Assembly: GCA_947365485.1 (NCBI GenBank) | Contig: CANAXK010000017.1 | Span: 1 to 15,536, forward strand | Direction of reading: 5' to 3' | Source of the DNA: an uncultured bacterium | GTDB lineage: Bacteria; Cyanobacteriota; Vampirovibrionia; Gastranaerophilales; Gastranaerophilaceae | DNA length: 15,536 nucleotides | Shown here: positions 1-7,397 of the stretch, in pieces | How positions within the stretch are numbered: position 1 is the first letter of the stretch | Layout of the letters: every line of letters begins with the position of its first letter | Translations under genes and position numbers: made by a program | The notes under the pieces: generated by a model | Seen by the model: only the letters and a program-made list of their open reading frames with translations | What the model was told of the DNA's origin: nothing | Database searches by the model: none

Positions 1-150
1 CTTGTTTGTTAATCTTACATCACCTGACAAAGTCATTGAGCTGCTGTACGGCGCTACTGCATCGTATGTTGAAACAGCAAGACCGGAAGGAGCGGTAAAT
101 GCTAATAACAAGGCAGCTGACAAAAATCTTTGTATATGATTATATCTCAT
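1..150 (-). CDS. Exported protein, N-terminal fragment (possible secretin, PilQ/GspD type)
   Basis: Fifty codons are visible before the gene runs off the left edge. The start ATG (150-148) overlaps the stop TGA of the upstream PilP/GspC-like gene as ATGA, and a strong GGAGGTG ribosome binding site lies 7 bases before it. The peptide opens MRYNHIQRF, continues with a hydrophobic stretch rich in Ala and Leu (about residues 10-25), and then a polar segment ending SGDVRLTNK; this is a typical Sec signal peptide. PilP is normally followed by the outer-membrane secretin PilQ, and GspC by GspD, so a secretin is the natural guess. The visible piece carries no diagnostic secretin motif, so that identity is inferred from position alone. 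Confidence 0.6.
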   Translation of the reverse strand, partial: MRYNHIQRFLSAALLLAFTAPSGLAVSTYDAVAPYSSSMTLSGDVRLTNK

Positions 151-818
151 CGTCTTTCACCTCCGAATTTTTTACTTAAATTTGAAACGTCATTATGATT
201 TACTGACCCTTCTGTTAATATTTCACCTATACCTGCTTTGAAAGTGTTGCTTCCAAGTTTAACAGTAACACTGTCCTGCATGATGTTAACAATCTTGTAG
301 TTGTTTACAGTGTCACCCTTCTTAACAAGGTAATCATTGCCTTCAATATTCAGGATTGCAGACGGGCTGAACTTGTCGTACAGAATACCTGTAACGATGG
401 TATCCATTACCCTTGCTGCGTCGGAACTTTCATTTACAATTTCCGGAGGCTCTACAATATCGAACTTTGGAACATCAGTAACAGAAGTTCCGCCGATATC
501 TCTGTAAGGCAGAAACGGATTAGCTTTTACCGTACCCGTCGGAATTGAAATCAAATCCTTCTTAGCAGAGGCAGCTGTAATAGGAGCCGAAACGAGCCCT
601 ATTGCACCCTCATCAAATTCTTCAACCGGCTTGAGACCCTTGACAGACATCATGATACAAACCACAGGTACGACACAGCAAAGCGCAAGAGCTGCTTTTC
701 CTTTTTTGTTAAGCTGCACTCTTCTGCGTCCCGCTGTCTTTTCTATCAACTCGTCTGTTGAAAGGTTGCATGCGGTTACATTCTCTTCTTTTTTCTTCAT
801 ATAATTGCGCATCTTCAT
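147..818 (-). CDS. PilP/GspC-like inner-membrane protein of a type IV pilus or type II secretion apparatus
   Basis: A 223-residue bitopic protein: a basic cytoplasmic N-terminus (RRRVQLNKKGK, about 31-41), one membrane segment at about 41-58, then a periplasmic region. The linker holds ANPFLPYRD (99-107), resembling the xPF motif of PilP-type proteins. The end (about 137-201, VTGILYD to GIGEIL) has the short beta-strand pattern of the PilP/GspC homology region: a glycine-led strand, then LVKKGDTVNNYKIVNI and a strand-rich tail. Such domains dock the inner-membrane platform to the secretin, which fits the coupled downstream gene. Whether it serves pili or secretion cannot be told here. Start choice is open: ATGs occur at 818, 812 and 800, and none has a strong ribosome binding site. 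No pilMNO genes precede it; the upstream neighbour is unrelated. Confidence 0.6.
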   Translation of the reverse strand: MKMRNYMKKKEENVTACNLSTDELIEKTAGRRRVQLNKKGKAALALCCVVPVVCIMMSVKGLKPVEEFDEGAIGLVSAPITAASAKKDLISIPTGTVKANPFLPYRDIGGTSVTDVPKFDIVEPPEIVNESSDAARVMDTIVTGILYDKFSPSAILNIEGNDYLVKKGDTVNNYKIVNIMQDSVTVKLGSNTFKAGIGEILTEGSVNHNDVSNLSKKFGGERR

Positions 819-863
819 GTTGTTATACTTCTAACTACTTATAACTCTCATCTAATCAAAACT

Positions 864-892
864 ATACTATGTAGCATCAGCTTTGAAATCAA
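864..892 (-). promoter_or_regulatory. Probable sigma70-type promoter of the PilP/GspC-like gene
   Basis: On the minus strand TTGATT (892-887) is followed after 17 bases by TAGTAT (869-864). This predicts transcription starting near 857 with a leader of about 40 nt before the start at 818. The -10 box matches the consensus at four of six positions, so this is a moderate prediction. Confidence 0.4.
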
Positions 893-912
893 TTGTTTAT
901 ACTATTTTCTTG

Positions 913-930
913 AAATGTTATATAACATTT
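913..930. repeat. 18-bp perfect palindrome, candidate operator
   Basis: AAATGTTATATAACATTT is exactly self-complementary with no spacer. It lies about 20 bp upstream of the predicted -35 box of the PilP/GspC-like gene. It is too AT-rich, and lacks a U-tract in the right place, for a good intrinsic terminator; a binding site for a dimeric regulator is more plausible. AT-rich DNA gives short palindromes by chance, but 18 perfect bases are longer than expected. Confidence 0.4.
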
Positions 931-1019
931 GAAAGAAATATATATAAACCTACTTTTCTATCATACCATATTTTCAGAAATTTACAACTACCAATTTGCT
1001 GTTAAAATTCAACAGCGCA

Positions 1020-1622
1020 TTAATCAGCGGAAACATCCTTATTATAGCGCACATAGGCGTACGCATTAAAATCAAGAGATCCGAATATAATCCTTACAAA
1101 GCTATCGTTGTATGGAATAAGCTTAACAAAATCAATAGTTTCCTCGTCAAAATCGTCGTTTGTCTCGCTCGCTCTCACCTTGCCCTTAAAAAATCTTGAC
1201 TGATAAAACGATAAATATATATCATTATTCTTATCCCGCTCTGCAACAACCTTATAGTATCCCTTTTCCAGAGGACAGTCATCAATAATCATGGTCACTG
1301 GAACATTAAGAAGCAGCCCTTCGTCTTTTTTATCAATCGAGGTCATCGACTTAATCTCTGCATCCGGATGGAGTCCGGAATGCAGGCTTGTACCGCCGCC
1401 TCCAATACGTTTAATCTGGCGTTTACGCTGTTTTGCCTCGCATTGTTTCTTTTTTGCCTCAAGGATATCAATAGCTTCTTCAAATTCCTTATTAGTTATG
1501 GATTTCTGTCCGTCCCATGCCCTGTCGATTCCGGAAAACTCATCAAGTCCGTCGTAGGCAGCAGAAGGCAGGCCAAATGATATAATCAAAAACAATACAA
1601 AAACTATTCTCTTCATACTCAT
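1020..1622 (-). CDS. Secreted or periplasmic protein of unknown function
   Basis: A 200-residue protein I do not recognise. The N-terminus MSMKRIVFVLFLIISFGLPSA is a clear signal peptide with likely cleavage near AxA/Y at about residue 22. The mature part begins acidic (YDGLDEFSGIDRAWDG), then has a helix rich in Lys, Gln and Glu (about 44-72, EEAIDILEAKKKQCEAKQRK) that could form a coiled coil, a GGGG turn (74-77), and a C-terminal beta-rich half (about 100-195) with alternating hydrophobics. Only one cysteine (about 61) is in the mature chain, not in a lipobox. Starts at 1622 and 1616 are both possible; neither has a visible Shine-Dalgarno. It shares its strand with the PilP/GspC-like gene 200 bp downstream, so a link to pili or secretion is possible but unproven. 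A weak hairpin (998-1016, six perfect pairs) just after the stop has no U-tract. Confidence 0.6.
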   Translation of the reverse strand: MSMKRIVFVLFLIISFGLPSAAYDGLDEFSGIDRAWDGQKSITNKEFEEAIDILEAKKKQCEAKQRKRQIKRIGGGGTSLHSGLHPDAEIKSMTSIDKKDEGLLLNVPVTMIIDDCPLEKGYYKVVAERDKNNDIYLSFYQSRFFKGKVRASETNDDFDEETIDFVKLIPYNDSFVRIIFGSLDFNAYAYVRYNKDVSAD

Positions 1623-1692
1623 ATTATTTAATCAAAACCATCTAAAAGTAAACTGCAAATATTAATAACTTTTATTTTTACGAGTTATGATG

Positions 1693-1698
1693 TATAAT
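1693..1698 (+). promoter_or_regulatory. -10 box (TATAAT) upstream of the TPR gene
   Basis: A perfect TATAAT lies 35 bp before the ATG at 1734. The best -35 at 17-bp spacing (1670-1675, TTTTAT) is poor, so the promoter may be weak or depend on an activator. The leader would be about 28 nt and contains AGAGAAG as a modest ribosome binding site. Confidence 0.4.
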
Positions 1699-1733
1699 AC
1701 TGATATATTTATTTGATTAAGAAGAGAAGCTAA

Positions 1734-3392
1734 ATGTCAGATACGAACCTTATCATAATTATTATCGCCTTTGTGATAGCAATTGCTGCTATATATATTC
1801 TATATTCGATAATATTGTTTCAAGGAAATAACAGTAAAGGAGACGAATTACAGCTATCCACAAAAAACATTCTTGAGCAGGTTGAAGTTCTTTTTGACAA
1901 AAAGGAGTACTCGCTTGTCCAGCTGCTTGCAACAAAGTACCTTGATAGGGTTCCGGGGCACATTGACGTCAGAATCTACCTTGCAAAGGCATACTTTGAG
2001 GACAGAAAATACAACCAGGCAATCAGGCAATGTATGATTATACTCAAAAAGAAGCCCAACAACATTGAGACCCATTTAGTTTTAGGGAACTGTTTTATAA
2101 AAAAACAGATTCTGGACAAAGCAATAAAAGAGTTTGAATTTATTTTTGATCACAAAAATACTGACAAGGATGTCGTAAGAAAGCTTGCCGAGCTCTACAG
2201 GCAGACTGAGAAGATTTACGCTTCAATTCAGGTGTACAATATACTTGCAGACTTACTCGAATTGGACGAAGAGATTGCAAATGTTCAGGGAATCCTTGCA
2301 GAATTGAATGAAGAGGCGCATGATTATCCTGCGGCGTTTGAAGCTTACAAAATCAGGCTCGGAATTTATCCAAACGATGTGAACACAAACAAGAAGCTCA
2401 TTGAGCTATACATAAAAATCAAGAATTATCCAGTAGCAATTGACACGCTCATTTACATGCTATCTTTTGTTACTGACCCTAAAATCCTGTTATGGATTTA
2501 CGAAACGCTCGTAACTTTGTATGTTGAAACAGAGGACTTTGAAAAAGCAATTGATTACTCTGAAAAGCTTCTTGATATTCAGGGTTCTGACAAATTCAAG
2601 GTGAGAAACGACATTGCCAAGTTCAACATCAAGCTCAACCGCACGGACGAAGGGATTTCAATACTGGAAGACCTTGCAATGCTTTCTCAAAACGGATTTG
2701 ACGTAACTTTGGAGCTTGCTGACACTTATATTGATAAGAATCAGTTTGATAAAGCGCTCGAAAGATACATGCTTCTCCTTGACAAAGCCACCCAGCGCGA
2801 AGCGAAGACTGTTAATCTGCTTATCTGTGAACTTTACATAAAATGGGGCATTAATTACGCAGAGCAGGGTAAATTTGAAGAATCCTATGAAGCACTAAAG
2901 AATGCGACTCAATACAATGCACTAAATCCCGAAATATACTATAACATTGCAAACAACAAATACAAGCAAAAAGACTATGCTAGCTCTATTGATTCATTAA
3001 ATCAAGCTCTTGAATATGATAAACAAAAAGACAACTACGCAAAGTACCTGCTTCTGCTCTCAGAAGCACACCACCAGCTTGGTCATTTTTTTGAAGAAAA
3101 AAAAGCACTCACTGATCTTTTAAAAATTGATGAAAAAAACCCCAACGGTTTATACCGTGTCGGGCTTATGTACGCAGCGCAGCATGATATAAAGAACGCT
3201 GAAGAAGCATTCAAAAAGGCGATTATGTATGATTCAGGGCTTATACAAGCAAAATACAATCTCGCCTTGTTGTACGAAAATAATAACAGAGATAAGGCCA
3301 AAGAACTCTATATAGAAATTCTTGATCAGGATCCAACATTTGAAGAAGCCAAAAATGCGCTTGCAGACCTGTCCTCTTCTGACTTTTTCTAA
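1734..3392 (+). CDS. Membrane-anchored tetratricopeptide-repeat (TPR) protein
   Basis: 552 residues. One strongly hydrophobic N-terminal helix (about 5-29, rich in Ile) anchors the protein with the rest on one side of the membrane. From about residue 45 onward it is all-helical with repeated TPR signatures, clearest at about 77-110, 111-143, 256-285, 321-352, 398-431, 437-468, 471-503 and 505-535. Examples are LAKAYFEDRKYNQAIRQCMI and YNIANNKYKQKDYASSIDSL, with the typical small residue at position 8 and Ala at position 20. TPR arrays are protein-binding scaffolds; no enzymatic domain is visible. The layout resembles LapB/YciM-type envelope TPR proteins, but I see no C-terminal rubredoxin-like metal site, so I do not assign that name. 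The gene stands alone on its strand, and its stop overlaps by three bases the stop of a convergent small gene. Confidence 0.85.
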   Translation: MSDTNLIIIIIAFVIAIAAIYILYSIILFQGNNSKGDELQLSTKNILEQVEVLFDKKEYSLVQLLATKYLDRVPGHIDVRIYLAKAYFEDRKYNQAIRQCMIILKKKPNNIETHLVLGNCFIKKQILDKAIKEFEFIFDHKNTDKDVVRKLAELYRQTEKIYASIQVYNILADLLELDEEIANVQGILAELNEEAHDYPAAFEAYKIRLGIYPNDVNTNKKLIELYIKIKNYPVAIDTLIYMLSFVTDPKILLWIYETLVTLYVETEDFEKAIDYSEKLLDIQGSDKFKVRNDIAKFNIKLNRTDEGISILEDLAMLSQNGFDVTLELADTYIDKNQFDKALERYMLLLDKATQREAKTVNLLICELYIKWGINYAEQGKFEESYEALKNATQYNALNPEIYYNIANNKYKQKDYASSIDSLNQALEYDKQKDNYAKYLLLLSEAHHQLGHFFEEKKALTDLLKIDEKNPNGLYRVGLMYAAQHDIKNAEEAFKKAIMYDSGLIQAKYNLALLYENNNRDKAKELYIEILDQDPTFEEAKNALADLSSSDFF

Positions 3393-3562
3393 GAATCCTC
3401 TGGAATATAAATGACAGTATCGCTCAGATAATTTCTAGCCTCTTCTGTGGTTGAAAACCTAGGGACAATCCTCTGGTAGTCCAACACAACAGAGATGACA
3501 TCATCCACAGACATCTTAATCATTCTTCTTGCGCCGGTTTGTGATTCAATAATTCTTGCCAT
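3389..3562 (-). CDS. Small protein of unknown function, 57 residues
   Basis: A complete short reading frame. ATG at 3562 is preceded by AAGGA (aaggaatatcga) at good spacing, and the frame stays open to TAG at 3389-3391. The protein begins MARIIESQTGARRMIKMSVD and ends IYIPEDS. A basic N-terminal part (R3, R12, R13, K16) is followed by an amphipathic stretch (SVDDVISVVLDYQRIV) and an acidic tail. No transmembrane helix, cysteine or known motif is visible. It lies 60 bp downstream of the phosphopantetheinyl transferase gene on the same strand, so it may be the third gene of the mutS transcript; AT-rich sequence at 3573-3600 could also hold a weak promoter. I do not recognise the family. The good ribosome binding site and the way it fills an otherwise empty gap argue that it is real. 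Confidence 0.6.
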   Translation of the reverse strand: MARIIESQTGARRMIKMSVDDVISVVLDYQRIVPRFSTTEEARNYLSDTVIYIPEDS

Positions 3563-3622
3563 TCGATATTCCTTATATTTATATAAAGATTATCGGCAAA
3601 AATTCCTCAAACTTTAGCAATA

Positions 3623-4156
3623 TCAGCCGGCTGCGTTAGGAAAAACATTTCCGCTTTGAATATAAATCTCAAACTCTTCATTGATATTCACGCTTGATGC
3701 AGTAATTATGTACTCATCAAAATGAAACTTTTTAAACTTTTGCGCCGGCTTTCCGAGCTTGTATTCAGCCTCGTACCTTGTCCACTCGTTGTAGAACTCT
3801 TCAAGAGTATTGCATTTGAAATTCATCCGCTTGGAGATTTCTTCAAATTCTCTTAATTTTATTTTCTCAATATCAATCCCGCAATCAAAGTCGGAAAACG
3901 CAAGAGCAATGAACTCGTTGCTGTGGCTTATGCTGAAAAACTTCTTCCTGTTTTTAAGAAAAGGTTTTTTGCCTACAAACTCGATTTCCCTATCTTCAAT
4001 CTTGTAGACTTCCCTCAAAACCCTGTCCACCATCAGGTAAGAAAGGCAGTGTTCGTTCCACTTTTGGGGATTTGAAATCTCTTTTTTCTGGAACTGTTTC
4101 AGAAGCTCCATGTGCACATTGTCAGCGTCGACTATTTCTATAACAAAGATGTCCAT
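3623..4156 (-). CDS. 4'-phosphopantetheinyl transferase, Sfp type
   Basis: 177 residues. Enzymes of this superfamily move the phosphopantetheine arm of coenzyme A to a serine of acyl or peptidyl carrier proteins. Visible motifs in order: GKKPFL (62-67), substrate-binding FFSISHSN (73-80) with H78, the metal-binding GIDIE (93-97) with D95 and E97, and FYNEWTRYEAEYK (121-133) with W125, E129 and K133. The family pattern in the last motif is usually WxxKEAxxK; here the first lysine is Tyr128. The protein is shorter than Sfp (about 224 residues), mostly at the ends. Its ATG overlaps the mutS stop as TAATG, so translation is probably coupled to mutS. No fatty-acid, polyketide or peptide synthase gene is nearby, so it may be the cell's general carrier-protein activator rather than part of a biosynthetic cluster; this is inference. 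Confidence 0.85.
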   Translation of the reverse strand: MDIFVIEIVDADNVHMELLKQFQKKEISNPQKWNEHCLSYLMVDRVLREVYKIEDREIEFVGKKPFLKNRKKFFSISHSNEFIALAFSDFDCGIDIEKIKLREFEEISKRMNFKCNTLEEFYNEWTRYEAEYKLGKPAQKFKKFHFDEYIITASSVNINEEFEIYIQSGNVFPNAAG

Positions 4157-6738
4157 TACTCACCATCAAACAAATTCAGCTGAGGCGCGAGACGCTCTAA
4201 ATCCATTTCGTCGCCCTTTTTTCGCCCGGCAAGGTTCTTTGAGAAATCACGCTGCATACGGCTCATGAGCTCTTCCGAGCGCTTCACTACAACATTAGGA
4301 AGCCCCGCCATTTTCGCAACCTGAATACCATAGCTCTTGCTTGCGCCGCCCTGAACAATTTTTCTCAAAAACTCAATTTCGCCGTTTTGCTCACTCACCG
4401 TGATTCTGTAGTTCTTAATCTGCGGAAAGGCCTTTGTCATAACGTTAAGCTCATGGTAATGAGTTGCAAATATGCACCTTGCCTTGATTTTGCTTGCAAT
4501 GTATTCTGCTACCGACCACGCAATTGCAACGCCGTCGTAGGTGCTCGTTCCGCGCCCGATTTCATCAATTAGGATAAGGCTCTTGTCTGTTGCGCTGTTC
4601 AGAATGTAAGCAGTTTCTGTCATTTCAACCATGAACGTTGATTTACCCAGAGTCAAATCATCACTTGCACCCACGCGGGTGAAAATTTTGTCGATAATCC
4701 CGATTTCAGCGTAATCTGCAGGGATGAACGAACCGATTTGTGCAAGAATTGCGATAATCGCGTTCTGCCTCATGTAAGTCGATTTACCGGCCATGTTAGG
4801 CCCTGTTAGAATCATGAACTGGGTCTTAGTCTTGTCAGAGCTTGAGAGCTCGATATCATTCGGAACATAATTCCCGAGTGGAAGAATCTTTTCAAGCACC
4901 GGATGGCGTCCGTTTTGAACAAAGAAATTCCCGCTTTCGTTCATTACAGGACAAATATAATTCTGCTCCGAAGCAACTGATGCAAAAGATGTAAACACAT
5001 CAAGCTCCGCAATACATTCAGCTGCGACTCTAATAAGAGTCACGAACTCTTTTGAATAATTCCTGAAATCGCTAAACAGCTTGTACTCTAGCTCATACGC
5101 TTTAACCTGCGCAGTGAGTACTTCGTCCTCGTGTTTTTTTAGCTCGTCTGTAATGTATCTTTCCGCACCGGTAAGAGTTTGTTTTCTGACATAATTCTGC
5201 GGCACCTTGTCAAGGTTAGAATTAGTGACCTCGATGAAGTAACCAAAAACCCTGTTGTATCCGACCTTGAGAGTCGAGATTCCTGTCTTTTCTTTTTCTC
5301 TCTGTTCAAATTCTTTGAGCCAGTTTTCCCCGTTGTGCATAAGGTCTCGTAAATAATCCAGCTCGGAGCTTACCTCCGGCTTAATCAGACCGCCCTCTTT
5401 TATCACAATCGGCGCGTCTTCGCAGATTGTCTGCTCTATCAAATCTGTGTAGTCTTCAATGCTGTCGAGCGAACTTTCAATTTTCTCAAAAATAGAAAGC
5501 CCGACTGTTTTTGCTGTCTCCACGAGTTCAGGAAGCGCCTGCAAAGAAACTTTCAGACTCAAAAAATCACGCGGACCGGCAGATACGTTGCTCAATCTGG
5601 TTGCAAGACGCTGGATGTCGTAAATCTTTTTGAGCTGCTCTTCAAGCTGATACCTGCCTGCCGGGTTTTCAACAAGCTTCTTAACCGTTTCCTGTCGTTT
5701 AAAAATTTGTTTCAAATCCTTAAGCGGCTGGCAAATCCATGATTTTAAAAGTCTTGCTCCCATGTTTGTGGATGTTCTGTCAATCGCCCACAAAAGCGAG
5801 CCATACTTGCTCTTATCACGCAATGTCTCTGTTAGCTCAAGGTTCTTTCTTGTGCGGGAATCAATCGCAACATAGGAAGAAAGCTCGTAAGTTTCAATTC
5901 TTTCAAATTTTGGGAACCCTTCTTTCAGGTTTTCCCAGATATAGGCAAGCAGAGCAGCAGCAGCTCTGAATCCGAGTGTGCAGCTATTGTACCCAATTGC
6001 ATCAAGGTTGTTCAATTTGAAAACCTGTTTTAAGTTGTTTTGTGCAAACGCGTCTTCAAACACCCTGTAAGGAACCTTTGAGCAGTTATAGTTCTGCACA
6101 ATTTCATCCGGCAGGTCAACAGTTTCTTCTGGAACAATCTGGAACGGCTGAATCTTCAACTTCTTAGCCGGAGCAACAATTTCGGAAGGCTGGATTCTTG
6201 CAAGCTCGGTCAGGACAGTCTCGTAATCGAGCTGGGTTGTTTTAAATTCGCCGGTAGAAATATCGGTGTAAGCAAATCCCCACTTGTCACCATCGGCAAA
6301 CATCGCACACAGGTAGTTGTTGCTGTTCTGGTTCAGAAAATTGCTTTCAAGCAGGGTGCCTGCTGTAATAATTCTCACAACCCCGCGTTTTACAATCCCC
6401 TTTGCAAGCTTAGGGTCTTCTAGCTGTTCGCAGATTGCAACTTTGATATCTTTAGCAACGAGTTTTTCAAGATAACCCTCGAGAGATTTTACAGGAATCC
6501 CTGCAAGAGGAATCCTTCCAAGCTTTGCACCGCAGTCTCTTCCGGTTAGAGTTATTTCGAGCTCGCGTGAGAGGGTCACTGCGTCTTCGAAAAACGTTTC
6601 GTAAAAATCACCCATTCTGTACAATAACAGACAGTCTGGATTTTCTTTTTTGATTTCAAGGTATCTTTGCATTGCAGGAGTTGCGTCTTCTACGCAAACA
6701 TCTGTTGTATTTACTAGATTGATTTCAGGTTTTGTCAT
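4156..6738 (-). CDS. mutS: DNA mismatch repair ATPase MutS
   Basis: 860 residues, the usual length of MutS1. It binds base mismatches and small loops and, with ATP, recruits MutL. The mismatch-reading F-x-E motif is present (GDFYETF, Phe45 and Glu47), as are the clamp and lever domains and a C-terminal ABC-type ATPase: Walker A GPNMAGKST (646-654), Walker B LILIDEIGRGTST with D725-E726, and the ATH motif with His760. Near the C-terminus PQLNLFDGE contains QLNLF (853-857), a good match to beta-clamp binding motifs. The start is set at ATG 6738. An upstream in-frame TTG at 6774 is unlikely because it coincides with the -35 box of the predicted promoter. No Shine-Dalgarno precedes the ATG. mutL is not in the window; the next gene overlaps the stop by one base. 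Confidence 0.97.
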   Translation of the reverse strand: MTKPEINLVNTTDVCVEDATPAMQRYLEIKKENPDCLLLYRMGDFYETFFEDAVTLSRELEITLTGRDCGAKLGRIPLAGIPVKSLEGYLEKLVAKDIKVAICEQLEDPKLAKGIVKRGVVRIITAGTLLESNFLNQNSNNYLCAMFADGDKWGFAYTDISTGEFKTTQLDYETVLTELARIQPSEIVAPAKKLKIQPFQIVPEETVDLPDEIVQNYNCSKVPYRVFEDAFAQNNLKQVFKLNNLDAIGYNSCTLGFRAAAALLAYIWENLKEGFPKFERIETYELSSYVAIDSRTRKNLELTETLRDKSKYGSLLWAIDRTSTNMGARLLKSWICQPLKDLKQIFKRQETVKKLVENPAGRYQLEEQLKKIYDIQRLATRLSNVSAGPRDFLSLKVSLQALPELVETAKTVGLSIFEKIESSLDSIEDYTDLIEQTICEDAPIVIKEGGLIKPEVSSELDYLRDLMHNGENWLKEFEQREKEKTGISTLKVGYNRVFGYFIEVTNSNLDKVPQNYVRKQTLTGAERYITDELKKHEDEVLTAQVKAYELEYKLFSDFRNYSKEFVTLIRVAAECIAELDVFTSFASVASEQNYICPVMNESGNFFVQNGRHPVLEKILPLGNYVPNDIELSSSDKTKTQFMILTGPNMAGKSTYMRQNAIIAILAQIGSFIPADYAEIGIIDKIFTRVGASDDLTLGKSTFMVEMTETAYILNSATDKSLILIDEIGRGTSTYDGVAIAWSVAEYIASKIKARCIFATHYHELNVMTKAFPQIKNYRITVSEQNGEIEFLRKIVQGGASKSYGIQVAKMAGLPNVVVKRSEELMSRMQRDFSKNLAGRKKGDEMDLERLAPQLNLFDGE

Positions 6739-6747
6739 AGTTATAAT
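6719..6747 (+). promoter_or_regulatory. Promoter of the six-gene plus-strand operon
   Basis: TTGATT (6719-6724), a 17-base spacer and a perfect TATAAT (6742-6747). The -35 lies inside the mutS coding region, and the -10 overlaps the mutS -10 on the other strand by two bases. Predicted start is near 6754, with a leader of about 24 nt holding AGGTG before the ATG at 6778. Confidence 0.6.
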
Positions 6748-6774
6748 TGTACATAATATATACGACAGGTGCAA
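6746..6774 (-). promoter_or_regulatory. mutS promoter, predicted to give a leaderless mRNA
   Basis: On the minus strand TTGCAC (6774-6769) and TACAAT (6751-6746) are separated by exactly 17 bases. A start six to eight bases past the -10 box falls at about 6740-6738, on or next to the A of the mutS ATG. This agrees with the lack of a ribosome binding site there. Confidence 0.6.
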
Positions 6775-6777
6775 GTA

Positions 6778-7389
6778 ATGTTTAGATTAATTAAGATAGT
6801 TTTTAACGCTTTCCTTCTAGTCCTTGCTGTCATTGGGTTTAACGCCATCGGAGGACAGAAATATGTGGAGGCTGTAAAAGTAAGTGTAACAAATTTTATA
6901 CAGGAGCATGCCTTTGAGAGTGCAAAAAAAATCGGAAATTTTTCAAACCTCAACGAAGAGTTTCAGATTGACAACGCAGTAAACCTTGTGGGCTACAAGG
7001 CAATTATTGCGGAGCACAAGGCTTCCGGCCAAAAAATGGTTATTGTGGATTCCGGAAAAAAGCCGCTCCTCACGCAGGATGACATAAAAAGTGACAGGAT
7101 TGATAAAAAGCTCAAGAACCTGTCAGAAAAATTCAAGTATCAGGCTGTAACAGTTCAGGATATCACAGTGACAAGCCGCGGGGAGATGAATGTTTACGGC
7201 AAGAAAGTACCGTATGCAAAGTTTGATGCAAAAGTCACAAAGCTTCCGTTCTCGGACATTTCCGGTGTGGTTGCAAGTGTGACAACCTCAGACGGGGCTG
7301 AAAAGCTTGCACTTTCCGTAAGCGAAAAGAAAAAGTATTCGCAGCTTATAACAAACGAGTTTTATAAGGGCGTAAAAGAAACAGAATAA
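6778..7389 (+). CDS. Membrane-anchored protein of unknown function, first gene of the operon
   Basis: 203 residues, not recognised. Start chosen at ATG 6778 because AGGTG (6767-6771) lies 6 bases before it; an in-frame GTG at 6769 overlaps that site and is less likely. Residues 5-25 (IKIVFNAFLLVLAVIGFNAIG) form one hydrophobic helix, probably an uncleaved anchor, though cleavage cannot be excluded. The rest is Lys-rich and alternates short strands with helices: VGYKAIIAEHKASGQKMVIV (about 51-70), a charged segment KSDRIDKKLKNLSEKFKYQ, and a strand-rich part about 102-160. No catalytic signature is visible. Immediate clustering with LmeA- and GerMN-type exported proteins suggests an envelope role, which is inference. 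The stop is 8 bp from the next gene's start. Confidence 0.65.
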   Translation: MFRLIKIVFNAFLLVLAVIGFNAIGGQKYVEAVKVSVTNFIQEHAFESAKKIGNFSNLNEEFQIDNAVNLVGYKAIIAEHKASGQKMVIVDSGKKPLLTQDDIKSDRIDKKLKNLSEKFKYQAVTVQDITVTSRGEMNVYGKKVPYAKFDAKVTKLPFSDISGVVASVTTSDGAEKLALSVSEKKKYSQLITNEFYKGVKETE

Positions 7390-7397
7390 AGGGATAT

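Noticed and set aside
998..1016. Hairpin GCTGTT/AACAGC just after the stop of the secreted-protein gene, considered as a terminator
   Set aside because: Only six pairs, a seven-base loop and no U-tract on the minus strand.
6739..6774. TTG at 6774 as the mutS start (12 extra residues)
   Set aside because: The TTG is part of the predicted -35 box, it has no ribosome binding site, and the extra residues do not resemble MutS N-termini.
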